DNA of 56,537 nt from Pseudarthrobacter sp. C4D7 (GCF_013359725.1 NZ_JABFMW010000025.1:1-56537); one strand, 5' to 3'. Positions 16,525 through 26,360 are shown, numbered from the stretch's first letter. Notes: a model not told the origin generated them from the sequence alone. A program made the numbers and translations.

Positions 16525-16558
16525 GCCATCAGTCTCTCTCTATCGGCCGCTCCGGCCT

Positions 16559-19120
16559 TCAGTGCCCTGGATGCGGGAAGGCCCGGAGGATGTTGCCGGC
16601 GTTGTAGTCCAGCGATACCCGGGCCGTATTTGATACCGTATCCGGCTTCTTCTGCTGGGCAAGGAAATCCACGAATCGCTGAACCGCCTGGCCGGCCTTG
16701 GCTGGGTCGCCGTCCTGCACGGCCTTGGCCGCCTGCCTGATGCTGGCGCTTAGCTGGCTGGCCACCGGACCGGAGACATCCCCCGACTCAACCAGGTCCG
16801 CCAGGACGTCCTGCAGTGCCTTGATGCTGCCCGGAAGCCACGCGCCCCGCAGGGGAACGTCGCCGAAGTCCATGTCGGAGGCGAAGTAGAAATCGGTGTA
16901 GGCCGGCTGGTTGTAGGCCGTGTTCTGCCGGGCCACCTCGGCCCGGTACTGCGGATCGTGCATCAGGGTGTACAGCTTATGGTTCGTCACATCGGTGCTG
17001 AGGTGGATGCGCAGGGCCGAACTGTCTGCAGTCCGCACCACCATCTCCTCCCGCCAGTCGCCCATGATGTCGGCCACCAGGCCGGGAGTGCCCTTGGTGC
17101 TGTTATTGGTCCGGGTGCTGTCAGCCGTCAGCAGTCGCCCGCGCTTCCAGTCCTCGATGGTGGGCGTCTGGTCGCCGGAGCCGCTGATGATCTGCGTGGT
17201 CATGTCCGCGGCCCACTTGATGCTCATGTTGGTGCCCGGTGCGCTGCTGGAGAGCTTGCGTCCGTCTGCTGCCTGCATGCCGATGGCCCAGTTCTCAATG
17301 CCGGGAACGGAGGGGTCCACGTCGCCGATCATGCCGCGTCCCGTGTCCTTTCCGGAGTAGGCGCCGAACAGGACCTCGCCCGTTGCGGCGTCCCGCATGG
17401 CGTAGCCGTACGGGGCGTACGCAGCTCCTTCGTGCACGGTGAAAATTTCCTTGCCCGGCCGGTTGGGATCGATGTCGGTCACATGCATGGCATCGCCGTG
17501 TCCCAGCCTTGCCTCGTCGCCGGGAGCGGCGCTGCCCGCCGGCAGGGTGTCGAACGACGTGTACAGAACCGAGCCATCGTCGTCGAGCGTGGCCGATCCG
17601 TACACGATCTCCTGCCTGCCGTCGCCATCAACGTCGGCGGCGCTCAGGGAGTGGAAGCCCTGGGTGGTGAGCTTGCCGTAGGTGGGATCTGTTCCGTCCC
17701 GGCCGTGCGGGGAGTCATTGAAGGGATTGGTCATGGGGGTCCAGCCCGAATCCACGTTCCAGACGGGCGAGAGGTTGGTCCCGTCCCAGGTATAGGTGGC
17801 CAGCGTGGTGCGGGTGTAGTACCCGCGGGCGAACACCGCGGCGGGTTTCCTGCCGTCCAGGTAGGCGACGCCGGCGAGGAACCGGTCCACGCGGTTGCCC
17901 GGTTCAATCCGGGCCATGGCGTAGTCGCCCCACATCAAGCCGTCGTCGGTTCGACCCGGCTGGTAGGCGACCGTCTTCAGTTCCTTGCCCGTGGCCCCCT
18001 CGAAGACGCTCAGGTATTCGGGGCCGGACACGATGAATCCTTCGAACGCGCGGAGGTTGTTCCGGGCGCTGCGGGAGGGGGCGTAGACGTCCATGAAGTA
18101 GTCGGTCAGCGCCTCGGCATCAGCCTGGGACAGCGGGTACTTGTACTTCGGTGCGATGCCGAACGCCTCTTCGAGGGTGGCCGGCCAGTTCCCGGCCTTC
18201 ACCTCCGGGTGCTCCGTCCAGCCCTGGAAGGTCTTCACCATGTGCCGGTAGTAGTCCGCCGCGCTCATCCGGTAGTCGTCGGTATTCGCATAGCCGGCGT
18301 TGATGTCGGACTGGAGCATGGTGATGAACGATTCCGCGGCCACGCTGCCGTCCGCGTTGAAACTGGTGCTTTTGGTCCCCGGGGCGGTCTTCATCATCAT
18401 CTCCGCCCGGCCGTCGCCGTCGAAGTCGTTGACCAGCAGCTGGGTGTAGTGGGCGCCGGAGCGGATGTTGACCCCCAGATCGATGCGGCTGAGGAGGGTG
18501 CCGTCGGCCTTGTATGTGTCCACATAGGTGTTGCCCGTGTAGCCCACCTGCGAGACGTCCTTGGAGTTGTTCGGGTCCCATTTGACGATGAACTCGTACT
18601 GCCCGTCACCGTCCACGTCGCCCACCGACGTGTCGTTGGCGGAGTAGGTGTAGGCCTGGCCGGCCGGGGTCACGCCGTCGGCCGGCTTCTTCAGCGGGAT
18701 GTCCTTGAAGTTGCCGCCCCACGGGGTCGCGGCGGCGCTGCGGTCCACTTCGGCACCTCCGACGACGGCCCGCACCACGTACGTCGACGTGGCGGTCCCG
18801 GCGGGGTCCTGGTAGTTGGTGCTGTCCGTGACCGTGGCCAGCTTCTGCCCGTCCCGGTACACGGTGAAGTCCGTTCCGGTCAGGCCGGTTGCCGAGGACC
18901 CGGTGGCCTCGTTGCCGAGCAGGCGCCAGCTGAGGAAGACGCCTTCGGAAGTCTTCGCGGCCACCAGGCCGCGGTCCAGGTAGTCGAGCTGGATGCCCGG
19001 ATTCCCGGGTTTGGGTGAAGGCCCGACGGCGGAGGCCGGGGCGGCGAGGCAGCTCAGTGTCAGTGCCAGGCCGGCTGCGCCCACCGACAGCATGCGAAGG
19101 GGAAGAGTGCGGGGATTCAT
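16559..19120 (-). CDS. Secreted rhamnogalacturonan lyase, PL11
   Basis: An 853-residue secreted lyase of polysaccharide lyase family 11, which cleaves the rhamnogalacturonan I backbone of pectin by beta-elimination. The signal peptide ends at ASA near residue 31. An Fn3-like N-terminal part is followed by an eight-bladed propeller with repeated calcium-binding DxDGDG motifs (DVDGDGQYEF, DFDGDGRAEM, DVDGDGRQEI). The last ~90 residues form a helical extension not needed for the lyase fold. No cell-wall anchor is visible, so it is probably released. GGAAAACGCTTCC at 19147-19159 is a weak LacI-like site. Confidence 0.9.
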   Translation of the reverse strand: MNPRTLPLRMLSVGAAGLALTLSCLAAPASAVGPSPKPGNPGIQLDYLDRGLVAAKTSEGVFLSWRLLGNEATGSSATGLTGTDFTVYRDGQKLATVTDSTNYQDPAGTATSTYVVRAVVGGAEVDRSAAATPWGGNFKDIPLKKPADGVTPAGQAYTYSANDTSVGDVDGDGQYEFIVKWDPNNSKDVSQVGYTGNTYVDTYKADGTLLSRIDLGVNIRSGAHYTQLLVNDFDGDGRAEMMMKTAPGTKSTSFNADGSVAAESFITMLQSDINAGYANTDDYRMSAADYYRHMVKTFQGWTEHPEVKAGNWPATLEEAFGIAPKYKYPLSQADAEALTDYFMDVYAPSRSARNNLRAFEGFIVSGPEYLSVFEGATGKELKTVAYQPGRTDDGLMWGDYAMARIEPGNRVDRFLAGVAYLDGRKPAAVFARGYYTRTTLATYTWDGTNLSPVWNVDSGWTPMTNPFNDSPHGRDGTDPTYGKLTTQGFHSLSAADVDGDGRQEIVYGSATLDDDGSVLYTSFDTLPAGSAAPGDEARLGHGDAMHVTDIDPNRPGKEIFTVHEGAAYAPYGYAMRDAATGEVLFGAYSGKDTGRGMIGDVDPSVPGIENWAIGMQAADGRKLSSSAPGTNMSIKWAADMTTQIISGSGDQTPTIEDWKRGRLLTADSTRTNNSTKGTPGLVADIMGDWREEMVVRTADSSALRIHLSTDVTNHKLYTLMHDPQYRAEVARQNTAYNQPAYTDFYFASDMDFGDVPLRGAWLPGSIKALQDVLADLVESGDVSGPVASQLSASIRQAAKAVQDGDPAKAGQAVQRFVDFLAQQKKPDTVSNTARVSLDYNAGNILRAFPHPGH

Positions 19121-19146
19121 CAGTGAATCCTTTCAATTTTGAGACC

Positions 19147-19159
19147 GGAAAACGCTTCC
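19147..19159. promoter_or_regulatory. Possible LacI-like half-symmetric site
   Basis: GGAAAACGCTTCC lies 27 bases upstream of the PL11 start. It has the AACGCTT core of LacI-family operators but imperfect symmetry. This is suggestive only. Confidence 0.3.
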
Positions 19160-19242
19160 CCAGCAATCTAGCGGTGGGGGAGGGGGTAGCGGAAGCCTTG
19201 TTTTCCTGCCGCAAAAGGACTATTTAGAACGTTGTAGAAGGG

Positions 19243-19300
19243 TGCGGGGCCTGCCGCAGCCGGCGCAGGCCATGCTGCGGGCCCTGCGCCAGGCCCCGCA
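19243..19300 (-). terminator. Terminator-like hairpin after the acyl-CoA ligase
   Basis: TGCGGGGCCTG pairs with CAGGCCCCGCA over 11 bp; the loop holds further GC-rich self-complementarity. It lies just beyond the stop at 19316 on the minus strand and continues as CCCTTCT. Confidence 0.5.
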
Positions 19301-19315
19301 TCCTGCAGGCTGCGC

Positions 19316-20872
19316 CTAGCTGGGCTCCTCCGCCAGCTTCCGCTTGAGAATCTTTCCACTGGGTCCCAGGGGGAGTTCGGACAGGATTTTGACCACGCGC
19401 GGATACTTGTACGCCGCCAGCTGGGCGCTGGCGAAATCCATCAGCTCGGACTCGGTGACCGACGCCCCTGCGTCCAGGACGATGGCCGCCGCGATCTCCT
19501 GGCCGTGGACGTCGTGCGGGATGCCGTAGACGGCTGCGCTGACCACCGCAGGGTGGGTCAGCAGGACTTCCTCCACTTCCCGCGGGTACACGTTGTAGCC
19601 GTTGCGGATGATCATGTCCTTCTTGCGGTCCACGATGGTGAGATAGCCGTCGTCGTCCTTGGTGCCAAGGTCCCCGCTGCGAAACCAGCCGTCCACCACG
19701 GCCTCCGCGGTGGCTTCGGGCCGGTTGAGGTAGCCCTTCATCAGCAGGTGGCCGCGGATGACCAGCTCTCCGAGTTCCCCGTTGGGCAGCAGTTCGATCC
19801 GCTCCGTCACCTCGGGCCGGGCGATTTCAATATCCACGCCCCAGATCGGGACGCCGATGGTGCCTGGCCGGGGCTGCATACCCACGTGGTTGAAGGCCGC
19901 CACCGGCGATGTCTCGGTCAGGCCGTAGCCTTCATGGATTTCCACGCCGAAAACGTCGCGGAAACGGTCCATGACGGCCAAGGGAAGCGACGCCCCGCCG
20001 GAGATGCCGTACCGCAGTGCGGTGGGCCGGTCCGGCACGGTCTTGGCCGCTTCCAGGAGCGCCACGTACATGGTGGGCACGCCAAGGAAGATGTTCACGT
20101 CATGCTCCGCCAGCAGCTTCAAGGCATCCGGGCCGTTGAACCGGGGCATCAGGACAATGGTGGCACCGGCACGCAGCCCCGTGTTGAGCACCACCGTCTG
20201 GCCGAAGGTGTGGAACAGCGGAAGCCCCCCGAACAGTGTGTCGCCCGGCCGGAAGTCCATCACGCTGGTCAGCAGGACGGACGTCTGCTCCACCAGGGCA
20301 AAGTGGCTCCCCAGCGCGCCCTTCGGTTTGCCCGTGGTGCCCGAGGTGTAGAGGATGGTGGCCGTATCCGAAGGCCGGCACGGTTCGTACGTCCGGATCG
20401 GTTCCGCGGCGTCCGCCTCCGCTTCGAGCCGCGGGAACCCGCCGTCGTCGCCGGCCATGACGGTCAGCACATCAACTCCGCTGGCTGAAGCTCCGGCGGC
20501 GCCCTCGGCGAGCAGTGGAGCGGCGCACACCAGCAGCCTGGCGCCGCTGTCCTGCAGGACGTACTCGATTTCGCGGGCCTTGAGCAGGGCGTGCACCGGG
20601 ACCACGATGGCGCCCAGCGACAGGATGGCGTAGTACACGCGGGCGAAGTCCGGGACGTTGGGGATCAGGACGGCGACGGCGTCTCCCGCACCAATGCCTC
20701 GGGCCCGCAGCGCCCCGGCGTAGGCGCGGGTTTGGTTCCAAAGGTCGGAGTAGCTGACCCGGTCCCCGCCCACCACCAGGGCGATGCTGTCCGGAGTCCT
20801 TTTGGCTGATTCAGCAAGGATCGCTGCCACGGAGATGGTGGCGAAGCCGTCGGCGGTGGAGGTGTTGGTCAT
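19316..20872 (-). CDS. Long-chain fatty-acid-CoA ligase-like AMP-binding enzyme
   Basis: A 518-residue ANL-superfamily enzyme. The P-loop YTSGTTGKPKG lies near 175, YGLTETSP near 320, the hinge DRKKDMIIRNGYNVYPREVE near 425 and the catalytic lysine in GPSGKILKRKL near the C-terminus. It activates a carboxylic acid to its CoA thioester with ATP. It is last in a three-gene operon after acyl-CoA dehydrogenase and thiolase, about 40 bases from the thiolase, so it should supply the beta-oxidation substrate. Chain length and substrate are not readable; short or aromatic acids are possible. Confidence 0.88.
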   Translation of the reverse strand: MTNTSTADGFATISVAAILAESAKRTPDSIALVVGGDRVSYSDLWNQTRAYAGALRARGIGAGDAVAVLIPNVPDFARVYYAILSLGAIVVPVHALLKAREIEYVLQDSGARLLVCAAPLLAEGAAGASASGVDVLTVMAGDDGGFPRLEAEADAAEPIRTYEPCRPSDTATILYTSGTTGKPKGALGSHFALVEQTSVLLTSVMDFRPGDTLFGGLPLFHTFGQTVVLNTGLRAGATIVLMPRFNGPDALKLLAEHDVNIFLGVPTMYVALLEAAKTVPDRPTALRYGISGGASLPLAVMDRFRDVFGVEIHEGYGLTETSPVAAFNHVGMQPRPGTIGVPIWGVDIEIARPEVTERIELLPNGELGELVIRGHLLMKGYLNRPEATAEAVVDGWFRSGDLGTKDDDGYLTIVDRKKDMIIRNGYNVYPREVEEVLLTHPAVVSAAVYGIPHDVHGQEIAAAIVLDAGASVTESELMDFASAQLAAYKYPRVVKILSELPLGPSGKILKRKLAEEPS

Positions 20873-20912
20873 GGCCTGCTTCTTTGGTGGGAGGGTTGCG
20901 CTGGTGGGTTGG

Positions 20913-22109
20913 TTACGCGGTGAGGATGAGGGCGTCGCCTTGGCCGCCGCCCCCGCAGAGGGCCACGACGCCGGTGCCGCCGCCGCGGCGTTTCAGCGCC
21001 AGCGCCTGGTGCAGCACCAGGCGTGCGCCCGAGGCGCCCACCGGGTGGCCCAGGGCGATGGCGCCACCTTCAGCGTTGACGGTTTCGGTGTCGATGCCCA
21101 GATCGTTGGCGGACTGGATGAGGACCGAGGCGAAGGCCTCGTTGATTTCCACCAGGTCCAGGTCCTGCGCGGAAAGCCCCTGGTCCTTAAGCGCGCGCTC
21201 AATGGCCCGGGCCGGCTGGGAGTGCAGGGATCCGTCGGGGCCCGCGGTCTGGCCGTGCGCGCCGATCTCGGCGATCCACTCCAGGCCTGCCGCTTCGGCG
21301 GCTGCCTTGCTGGCAATGACCAGGGCCGCGGCACCGTCGGAAAGGGGCGATGACGACCCGGCCGTGATGGTGGCGTTCTCTGCCTTGGAGAATGCCGGGC
21401 GGAGCTGGGCCAGGGATTCTGCGGTGGTGTCCGGACGGATGCCCTCGTCGTGCTCGATCTTTACGGCGGGTCCCTTGCGCTGCGGGACCTCGATTGGTGC
21501 GATCTCCTCCGCCATGGTCCCGGCGGCCCGGGCGGCCTCGGCGCGCTGGTGGGACCGGGCTGCCACAGCGTCCTGCTCCTCGCGCGTGATGCCCCGTTCG
21601 GCGTTGCCGGAGTCGGTGGCCTCACCCATGAGCTTCCCGCTTACCGGATCCTGCAGTCCGTCGTGGTTCAGCGAGTCCAGCATGGGGGCATCGCCGATGA
21701 CGACGCCGGCGCGCAGGCCGGGGACCAGGTGCGGTGCGTTGGTCATTGATTCCTGGCCGGCGGCCACGATGAAGTCGGCTTCGCCGGTGCGGATAATTCG
21801 CGCGGCGTCAATCACTGCCGTGAGGCCGGACAGGCAGAGCTTGTTAATGGTGATGGTGGGGACGTCCCAGCCGATTCCGGCGGCCAGGCTTGCCTGGCGT
21901 GCGGGACCCTGGCCGGCTCCGGCCTGGATGACCTGGCCGACAATGACGGCGCCGATCTGCTCGGGAGCCACGCCGGTGCGTTCCAGCGCGGCACGGATGG
22001 CGTGGGCGCCCAGTTCGCTGGCGGAAAAGGGCGTGAGGCCGCCGCGGAACCTGCCGAACGGGGTGCGGGCGCCGCCCAGGATAACGGGGATGTTGGCGTT
22101 CTGGTTCAA
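20913..22109 (-). CDS. Acetyl-CoA acyltransferase (thiolase)
   Basis: A 398-residue thiolase. Catalytic residues are C92 (NKLCLSGL), H355 (GHPVGASG) and C385 (CGGGGQGDA). It cleaves beta-ketoacyl-CoA or condenses acetyl-CoA. The start is TTG at 22109, six bases after AAAGGA; no ATG in the right place exists and a longer reading would overlap the upstream dehydrogenase gene. It lies between the acyl-CoA dehydrogenase and the ligase. No enoyl-CoA hydratase or 3-hydroxyacyl-CoA dehydrogenase is linked, so those steps are supplied elsewhere. Confidence 0.9.
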   Translation of the reverse strand: MNQNANIPVILGGARTPFGRFRGGLTPFSASELGAHAIRAALERTGVAPEQIGAVIVGQVIQAGAGQGPARQASLAAGIGWDVPTITINKLCLSGLTAVIDAARIIRTGEADFIVAAGQESMTNAPHLVPGLRAGVVIGDAPMLDSLNHDGLQDPVSGKLMGEATDSGNAERGITREEQDAVAARSHQRAEAARAAGTMAEEIAPIEVPQRKGPAVKIEHDEGIRPDTTAESLAQLRPAFSKAENATITAGSSSPLSDGAAALVIASKAAAEAAGLEWIAEIGAHGQTAGPDGSLHSQPARAIERALKDQGLSAQDLDLVEINEAFASVLIQSANDLGIDTETVNAEGGAIALGHPVGASGARLVLHQALALKRRGGGTGVVALCGGGGQGDALILTA

Positions 22110-22158
22110 GAACGGTCCTTTCAGAGGGGGTGACGGGTGGCGGCGCCGGGCGGCGGGC

Positions 22159-23415
22159 TCAGGCAAAGGCGGAGGTACCGGTGATGCCGCGGCCGATGAT
22201 GAGGGCCTGCATGGTTTCGGTGCCTTCGTAGGTGTGGATGGCTTCGATGTCGGCAAGGTGCCTGGCGACACGGTTTTCCAGCAGGATGCCGTTGCCGCCC
22301 AGCAGGTCGCGGGCGTTGGACGCGATGCCACGTGCGGTCCGGGTGCAGGTGTACTTCACCAGCGAGGCCTGTTCGGGCGTGAGCATCCCGGCCTCGTCCA
22401 GGCGGGTCATCTGCACCACCATCAGCTGCATGGTGGCCAGTTCGCTGAGCATCCGGGCCAGCCGTTCCTGGACGATCTGGGAGGCGGCCAGCGGCCGGCC
22501 GAACTGCTTGCGCTGCTTGGCGTACTGGACGGCCGTTTCGTAGCAGGCGGTGGCATGGCCGACGGCGGACCAGGCCACGCCCAGCCGGGTCGCCAGCAGG
22601 ACCCGGGCCGTGTCCTTGAACGTGCGTGCGCCCGGCAAAACGTTGTCTTCCGGGACGAAGACGTCCTCCAGACGGATATGTGCCTGCCAGATGGCGCGGA
22701 GGGCGAGCTTGCCTTCAATCTTCCGGGCGGTGTAGCCGGGGGAGTCCTGCGGGACAAGGTAGCCGTGGACCTGGCCGTCGTCGCCGCGGGCCCAGACAAC
22801 CGTGACGCCACCCACGGACCCATTGCCGATCCACTTCTTTTCACCGTTAAGCAGGAAGCCGCCGTCCGTGCGGGTTGCTGTGGTTTCCAGGGCTACGGAG
22901 TCGGAGCCATGGGTGGGCTCGGTGAGGGCAAACGCGGCGTATTCCGTGCCTTTGGCGATTGTGGGCAGCCAGCGTTCCCGCTGTGCTGCCGAACCACAGT
23001 CCGCCACGGAGCGCAGGGCCAGGCCGCCCTGGACGGCGATCATGGTGGCCACGGAACCATCGCCCCGGCTGATCTCCATATTGACCAGCCCGGCGGCCAT
23101 TTTGCTCATGGGCGCGAAGCCCTCCACGGTGATGCCGTCGCGGAGCAGGTCCAGTTCGCCCAGGCGGCGGAGGAGGTGCAGCGGGTACTCGCCGCGTTCC
23201 CAGTAGCCGTCAATGACAGGGAGGACCTCATCCTGGACAAAGGTGCGGGCGCGGTCCCAGTACACACGGTCCTCGTCGCTGACGCCGGCCAGGATCGACG
23301 CCGGGTCCGTCCCGAGGGCTTCGGTCAGCAGGTACTCCGGCTCAACGGTTCCGGAGGGGAAGCCTGTAGGGTCTCCGGTGCGGGCGGGCGCGGGACTGGG
23401 CGACGTCGTCGTCAT
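22159..23415 (-). CDS. Acyl-CoA dehydrogenase
   Basis: A 418-residue FAD-dependent acyl-CoA dehydrogenase. FALTEPTHGSDS is the flavin and substrate motif and E397 in TYEGTETMQALIIGR is the expected catalytic base. The overall pattern resembles glutaryl-CoA dehydrogenase-like members, but substrate class is not certain. It is first in the operon and follows AAAGGA nine bases before the ATG. The TetR gene upstream on the same strand is the likely regulator. Confidence 0.87.
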   Translation of the reverse strand: MTTTSPSPAPARTGDPTGFPSGTVEPEYLLTEALGTDPASILAGVSDEDRVYWDRARTFVQDEVLPVIDGYWERGEYPLHLLRRLGELDLLRDGITVEGFAPMSKMAAGLVNMEISRGDGSVATMIAVQGGLALRSVADCGSAAQRERWLPTIAKGTEYAAFALTEPTHGSDSVALETTATRTDGGFLLNGEKKWIGNGSVGGVTVVWARGDDGQVHGYLVPQDSPGYTARKIEGKLALRAIWQAHIRLEDVFVPEDNVLPGARTFKDTARVLLATRLGVAWSAVGHATACYETAVQYAKQRKQFGRPLAASQIVQERLARMLSELATMQLMVVQMTRLDEAGMLTPEQASLVKYTCTRTARGIASNARDLLGGNGILLENRVARHLADIEAIHTYEGTETMQALIIGRGITGTSAFA

Positions 23416-23551
23416 GACTATGCATCCTTTGGATCAGCGGCGGCGGGGTGGCCGGGGCCATGTGGCATAAACCACACCGTCCAAGAATGCAGTGAAACCC
23501 AGTTCCACGTCAAGAAACTCGGTGCCAGGCGGGTGGGCGTGGCGCGGCGGC

Positions 23552-24286
23552 CTACGGAAGCGCGTCCCGCACTGCCCGGGCAATGGCGTCCTTGTCAGCG
23601 GGGCCGGGAAGGACGGTGACCACGACGGTCGGCGCAGCCGGGGCGGCAGCAGCCCCGGCGGGGGAGCCCAGGAGCGCTGGTCGGAACGTTTCGGCCAGCG
23701 ACTGGAGTTCCGCGGCGAGGGCGGTGGCCCGGCGCTGATCGGCCGCGGAGGCGTCCCCGGCACCGGGTCCGGACCGCAGCCAGTCCCGCAGGAAGGCGTT
23801 GTGCACAGCCACCACGGCAGCCGCGAAAGCGACGGCCTTGTATTCGTGCGGGCCGTTCCGGGGCAGTTCGGCATTCAGGTAGTGCAGGAACGCCCGCTCG
23901 TACCGGTGCGAGGTCACCAGCTCCCGGTCCCGGAGCGCCGGGACCGCCTGCAGCAGGCCGTACCGGGCCCGTGAAGTTTCCGGGCTCCGCAGGTGGTGGT
24001 CGAAGACCAGGAGCGCCGCATCCGCCACGGCGGCCGGCGGCTCAAGCCTGGATGCGGCGAGCCGTTCGTTGACCTGGCGCAGGATCCGCTCGTGGTCGGC
24101 AAAGACGACGTCCTCCTTGGAACCGAACCTGCGGAAGAACGTGCTGCGGCTCATGCCCGAAGCTTCTGCGAGTTCCTCTACGGATGTTGCGTCGAAACCC
24201 TGCTCCGCCAGGAGCCTGATGGCAGCCGCCACCGGCACGTCGGCAGGATGGCCGTCGGCGGGACGGCTGGGAAGGGGCGAAGTCAT
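23552..24286 (-). CDS. TetR family regulator of the acyl-CoA operon
   Basis: A 244-residue TetR protein. The DNA-binding part is at residues ~18-62 (SVEELAEASGMSRSTFFRRF). The C-terminal ~35 residues are an Ala/Pro/Val-rich extension (GSPAGAAAAPAAPTVVVTVL). It lies 136 bases upstream of the acyl-CoA dehydrogenase gene on the same strand and probably responds to an acyl-CoA, as many TetR proteins beside beta-oxidation genes do. No clear palindrome was found between the two genes. Confidence 0.83.
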   Translation of the reverse strand: MTSPLPSRPADGHPADVPVAAAIRLLAEQGFDATSVEELAEASGMSRSTFFRRFGSKEDVVFADHERILRQVNERLAASRLEPPAAVADAALLVFDHHLRSPETSRARYGLLQAVPALRDRELVTSHRYERAFLHYLNAELPRNGPHEYKAVAFAAAVVAVHNAFLRDWLRSGPGAGDASAADQRRATALAAELQSLAETFRPALLGSPAGAAAAPAAPTVVVTVLPGPADKDAIARAVRDALP

Positions 24287-24372
24287 GCGCCGAAATGTAG
24301 CACAGCAACTCCCGGTGCCTTCTTGTCGCGGCGGGGCGGCAGGAAGGCGCCGGGAGTGTCATTCGGCCCGGT

Positions 24373-25395
24373 TCAGGCCCCCTGCCGTGCCCAGCCGGTG
24401 AGCTTGTCGGAAAGCTGCATGTAGGACTCGTTGACCTGCTGCAGTTCCGGGTGGCTGTCGTACCACTCCACGATCTCCCTGGCACCGTCCGCGAACGGGA
24501 TGGTGGCCGTGTAGTCCGGGATCAGGGACTTGATCTTGGTGTTGTCGAAGACCACGGAGTGGGACCGGTCGCCCAGGAGGTTGGAACCCAGCTCGGGGTC
24601 ATGCGCGGCGATGGTTTCCGACGCCACATGCACCAGTTGGGGCTCCTTGACGCCTGCAGCCCGGGCGAAGAGCCGGTAGATCTGGTTCCAGGGCAGGTAC
24701 TCGTCAGAGGTGATGGTGTAGCTCTCGCCGATTGCCTGCGGCCTGCCGAGCAACCCCACGAACGCCTTCGCGAAGTCCTTGCTGTGCGTCAGCGTCCACA
24801 GGGAGGTACCGTCGCCGTGCACCATGACCGGCAGCCCGCTGCGCATGCGGTGGATGTCTGTCCAGGCGCCCACCATGGCGATCTTGGTGCGGTCGTAGGT
24901 GTGCGAGGGGCGGATCACCGTCAGCGGGAAGTCGTCCTCCCGATAGGCCCGGAAGAGCAGTTCCTCGCAGGCGATCTTGTCCCGGGAGTACTGCCAGAAC
25001 GGATTCTTCAACGGCGTGGACTCACGGATGGGCAGCCTGGTGGGCGGCTTCTGGTAGGCGGAGGCAGAGCTGATGAAGACGAACTGCCCGGTCCGCTCCC
25101 GGAACAACTCCATGCTGGCTTGCGCCTGGTCCGGCGTGTAGGAGATGAAGTCCGCGACGGCGTCGAACTCTCTCCCGCCCAGAACCTCCCGGACGGAGGC
25201 CGCGTCACGGATATCCGCGTGCAGCACTTCCGTTCCCTCCGGGATGGGCCTGCCTGACTGGCCCCGGTTCAGGATGGTCAGGCGGTGGCCCAGCGCGGCG
25301 GCGCGTTCCGCCGCCGCCGCGCTGATGACCCCGGTGCCGCCAATGAAAAGGATGCTCCGGGGTGCCACCGTGTCCGCCGGGATGGTGACTACCAC
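24373..25395 (-). CDS. NAD-dependent epimerase/dehydratase family protein
   Basis: A 340-residue extended short-chain dehydrogenase. The nucleotide loop reads GGTGVIS near residues 18-24, with Ser in place of the last conserved Gly, and an Arg in LNRG follows strand 2, favouring NADP. Tyr and Lys of YSRDK form the catalytic pair with an upstream SSASAY. The start is probably GTG 25395, which overlaps the upstream aldo/keto reductase stop by 7 bases and follows GGAAG. The last gene of a three-oxidoreductase operon. Substrate unknown, probably a nucleotide sugar or sugar derivative. Confidence 0.78.
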   Translation of the reverse strand: MVVTIPADTVAPRSILFIGGTGVISAAAAERAAALGHRLTILNRGQSGRPIPEGTEVLHADIRDAASVREVLGGREFDAVADFISYTPDQAQASMELFRERTGQFVFISSASAYQKPPTRLPIRESTPLKNPFWQYSRDKIACEELLFRAYREDDFPLTVIRPSHTYDRTKIAMVGAWTDIHRMRSGLPVMVHGDGTSLWTLTHSKDFAKAFVGLLGRPQAIGESYTITSDEYLPWNQIYRLFARAAGVKEPQLVHVASETIAAHDPELGSNLLGDRSHSVVFDNTKIKSLIPDYTATIPFADGAREIVEWYDSHPELQQVNESYMQLSDKLTGWARQGA

Positions 25396-26360
25396 GCGTA
25401 GTCTTCCGGTGCCGTGCGGTGTCCCGGGAAGATATCGTCCAGCCGCTTGAGCGCGTCGGCGTCGAGGGTGACGTCCAGGGCGCGGATGGCAGCGTCCAGT
25501 TGGTCCTGGGTCCTGGGTCCCACGATCGGGGCCGTCACGGCCGGCTGGTGAAGGAGCCAGGCCAGGGCGACGTCGCCGGGTTCGTGGCCCAGTTCGTCCG
25601 CGAAGTCCTCGTACTGGCGGATCTGCTCGTGGTGCTTCTGCAGCGTCTCCGCTGCCCGGCCCTCCATGCGGCGGACTCCCTGGCGTTCCTTCTTCAGCAC
25701 GCCTCCCAGCAGGCCGCCCTGCAACGGAGACCAGGGAATGAGGCCCAGGCCGTACTGCTGCGCGGCTGGAATGACTTCCAGTTCCACCTGCCGCATGAAC
25801 AGGTTGTAGATGGACTGTTCGCTGACCAGGCCGGTGTAGTTCCTGCGGTGGGCGGCTTCCTGGGCCTGGGCGATGTGCCAGCCGGCAAAGTTGCTGCTGC
25901 CCGAATACAGGATCTTTCCCTGCTGCACGGCTACGTCGATGGCCTGCCAGATCTCGTCCCACGGGGTGTCGCGGTCGATGTGGTGAAACTGGTACACATC
26001 GATGTAATCCGTCTGCAGGCGCTTGAGGCTGGCATCGAGTGCGCGGCGGATATTCAGTGCCGAGAGCTTGGACTCATTGGGCCGGTCCGTCATGGTGCCG
26101 TAAAGCTTGGTGGCCAGGACGGTGTGCTCCCGGCGCTCGCCGCCCTTGGCAAACCATCGCCCGATGATTTCCTCGGTCCAGCCGCGGTGCTCGGCCCCGC
26201 CGTACACGTTGGCGGTGTCAAAGAAATTGATGCCGGCTTCGTGGGCGGAGTCCATGATGCTGTGGGCGTCCGCCTCCTCCGTCTGCGGCCCGAAGTTCAT
26301 TGTGCCCAGGCAAAGGCGGGAGACTTTCAGGCCGGAGCGGCCCAGATGTGTGTACTGCAT
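25389..26360 (-). CDS. Aldo/keto reductase, YghZ/KCNAB type
   Basis: A 323-residue aldo/keto reductase with tetrad D48, Y53, K85 and H126/H127 (FFDTANVYGG, LATKLYG, YQFHHID). The sequence resembles YghZ-like and potassium-channel-beta-like enzymes that reduce methylglyoxal or similar carbonyls. ATG 26360 is chosen because AAAGGA is six bases upstream; the alternative 7 codons earlier has no site. Its 3' end overlaps the epimerase start by 7 bases, and the gap to the upstream reductase is 57 bases. Confidence 0.85.
   Translation of the reverse strand: MQYTHLGRSGLKVSRLCLGTMNFGPQTEEADAHSIMDSAHEAGINFFDTANVYGGAEHRGWTEEIIGRWFAKGGERREHTVLATKLYGTMTDRPNESKLSALNIRRALDASLKRLQTDYIDVYQFHHIDRDTPWDEIWQAIDVAVQQGKILYSGSSNFAGWHIAQAQEAAHRRNYTGLVSEQSIYNLFMRQVELEVIPAAQQYGLGLIPWSPLQGGLLGGVLKKERQGVRRMEGRAAETLQKHHEQIRQYEDFADELGHEPGDVALAWLLHQPAVTAPIVGPRTQDQLDAAIRALDVTLDADALKRLDDIFPGHRTAPEDYAW

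Noticed and set aside
16958..19018. 686-codon plus-strand frame inside the PL11 lyase
   Set aside because: Mirror frame of the DxDGDG-repeat lyase; no start signal or family match.
20884..23619. 911-codon plus-strand open frame over the thiolase and acyl-CoA dehydrogenase
   Set aside because: Antisense to two genes with clear active sites; low-complexity composition without domains, an effect of high GC.
19316..24286. Complete beta-oxidation operon
   Set aside because: No enoyl-CoA hydratase or 3-hydroxyacyl-CoA dehydrogenase is present; only three enzymes and a regulator are supported.
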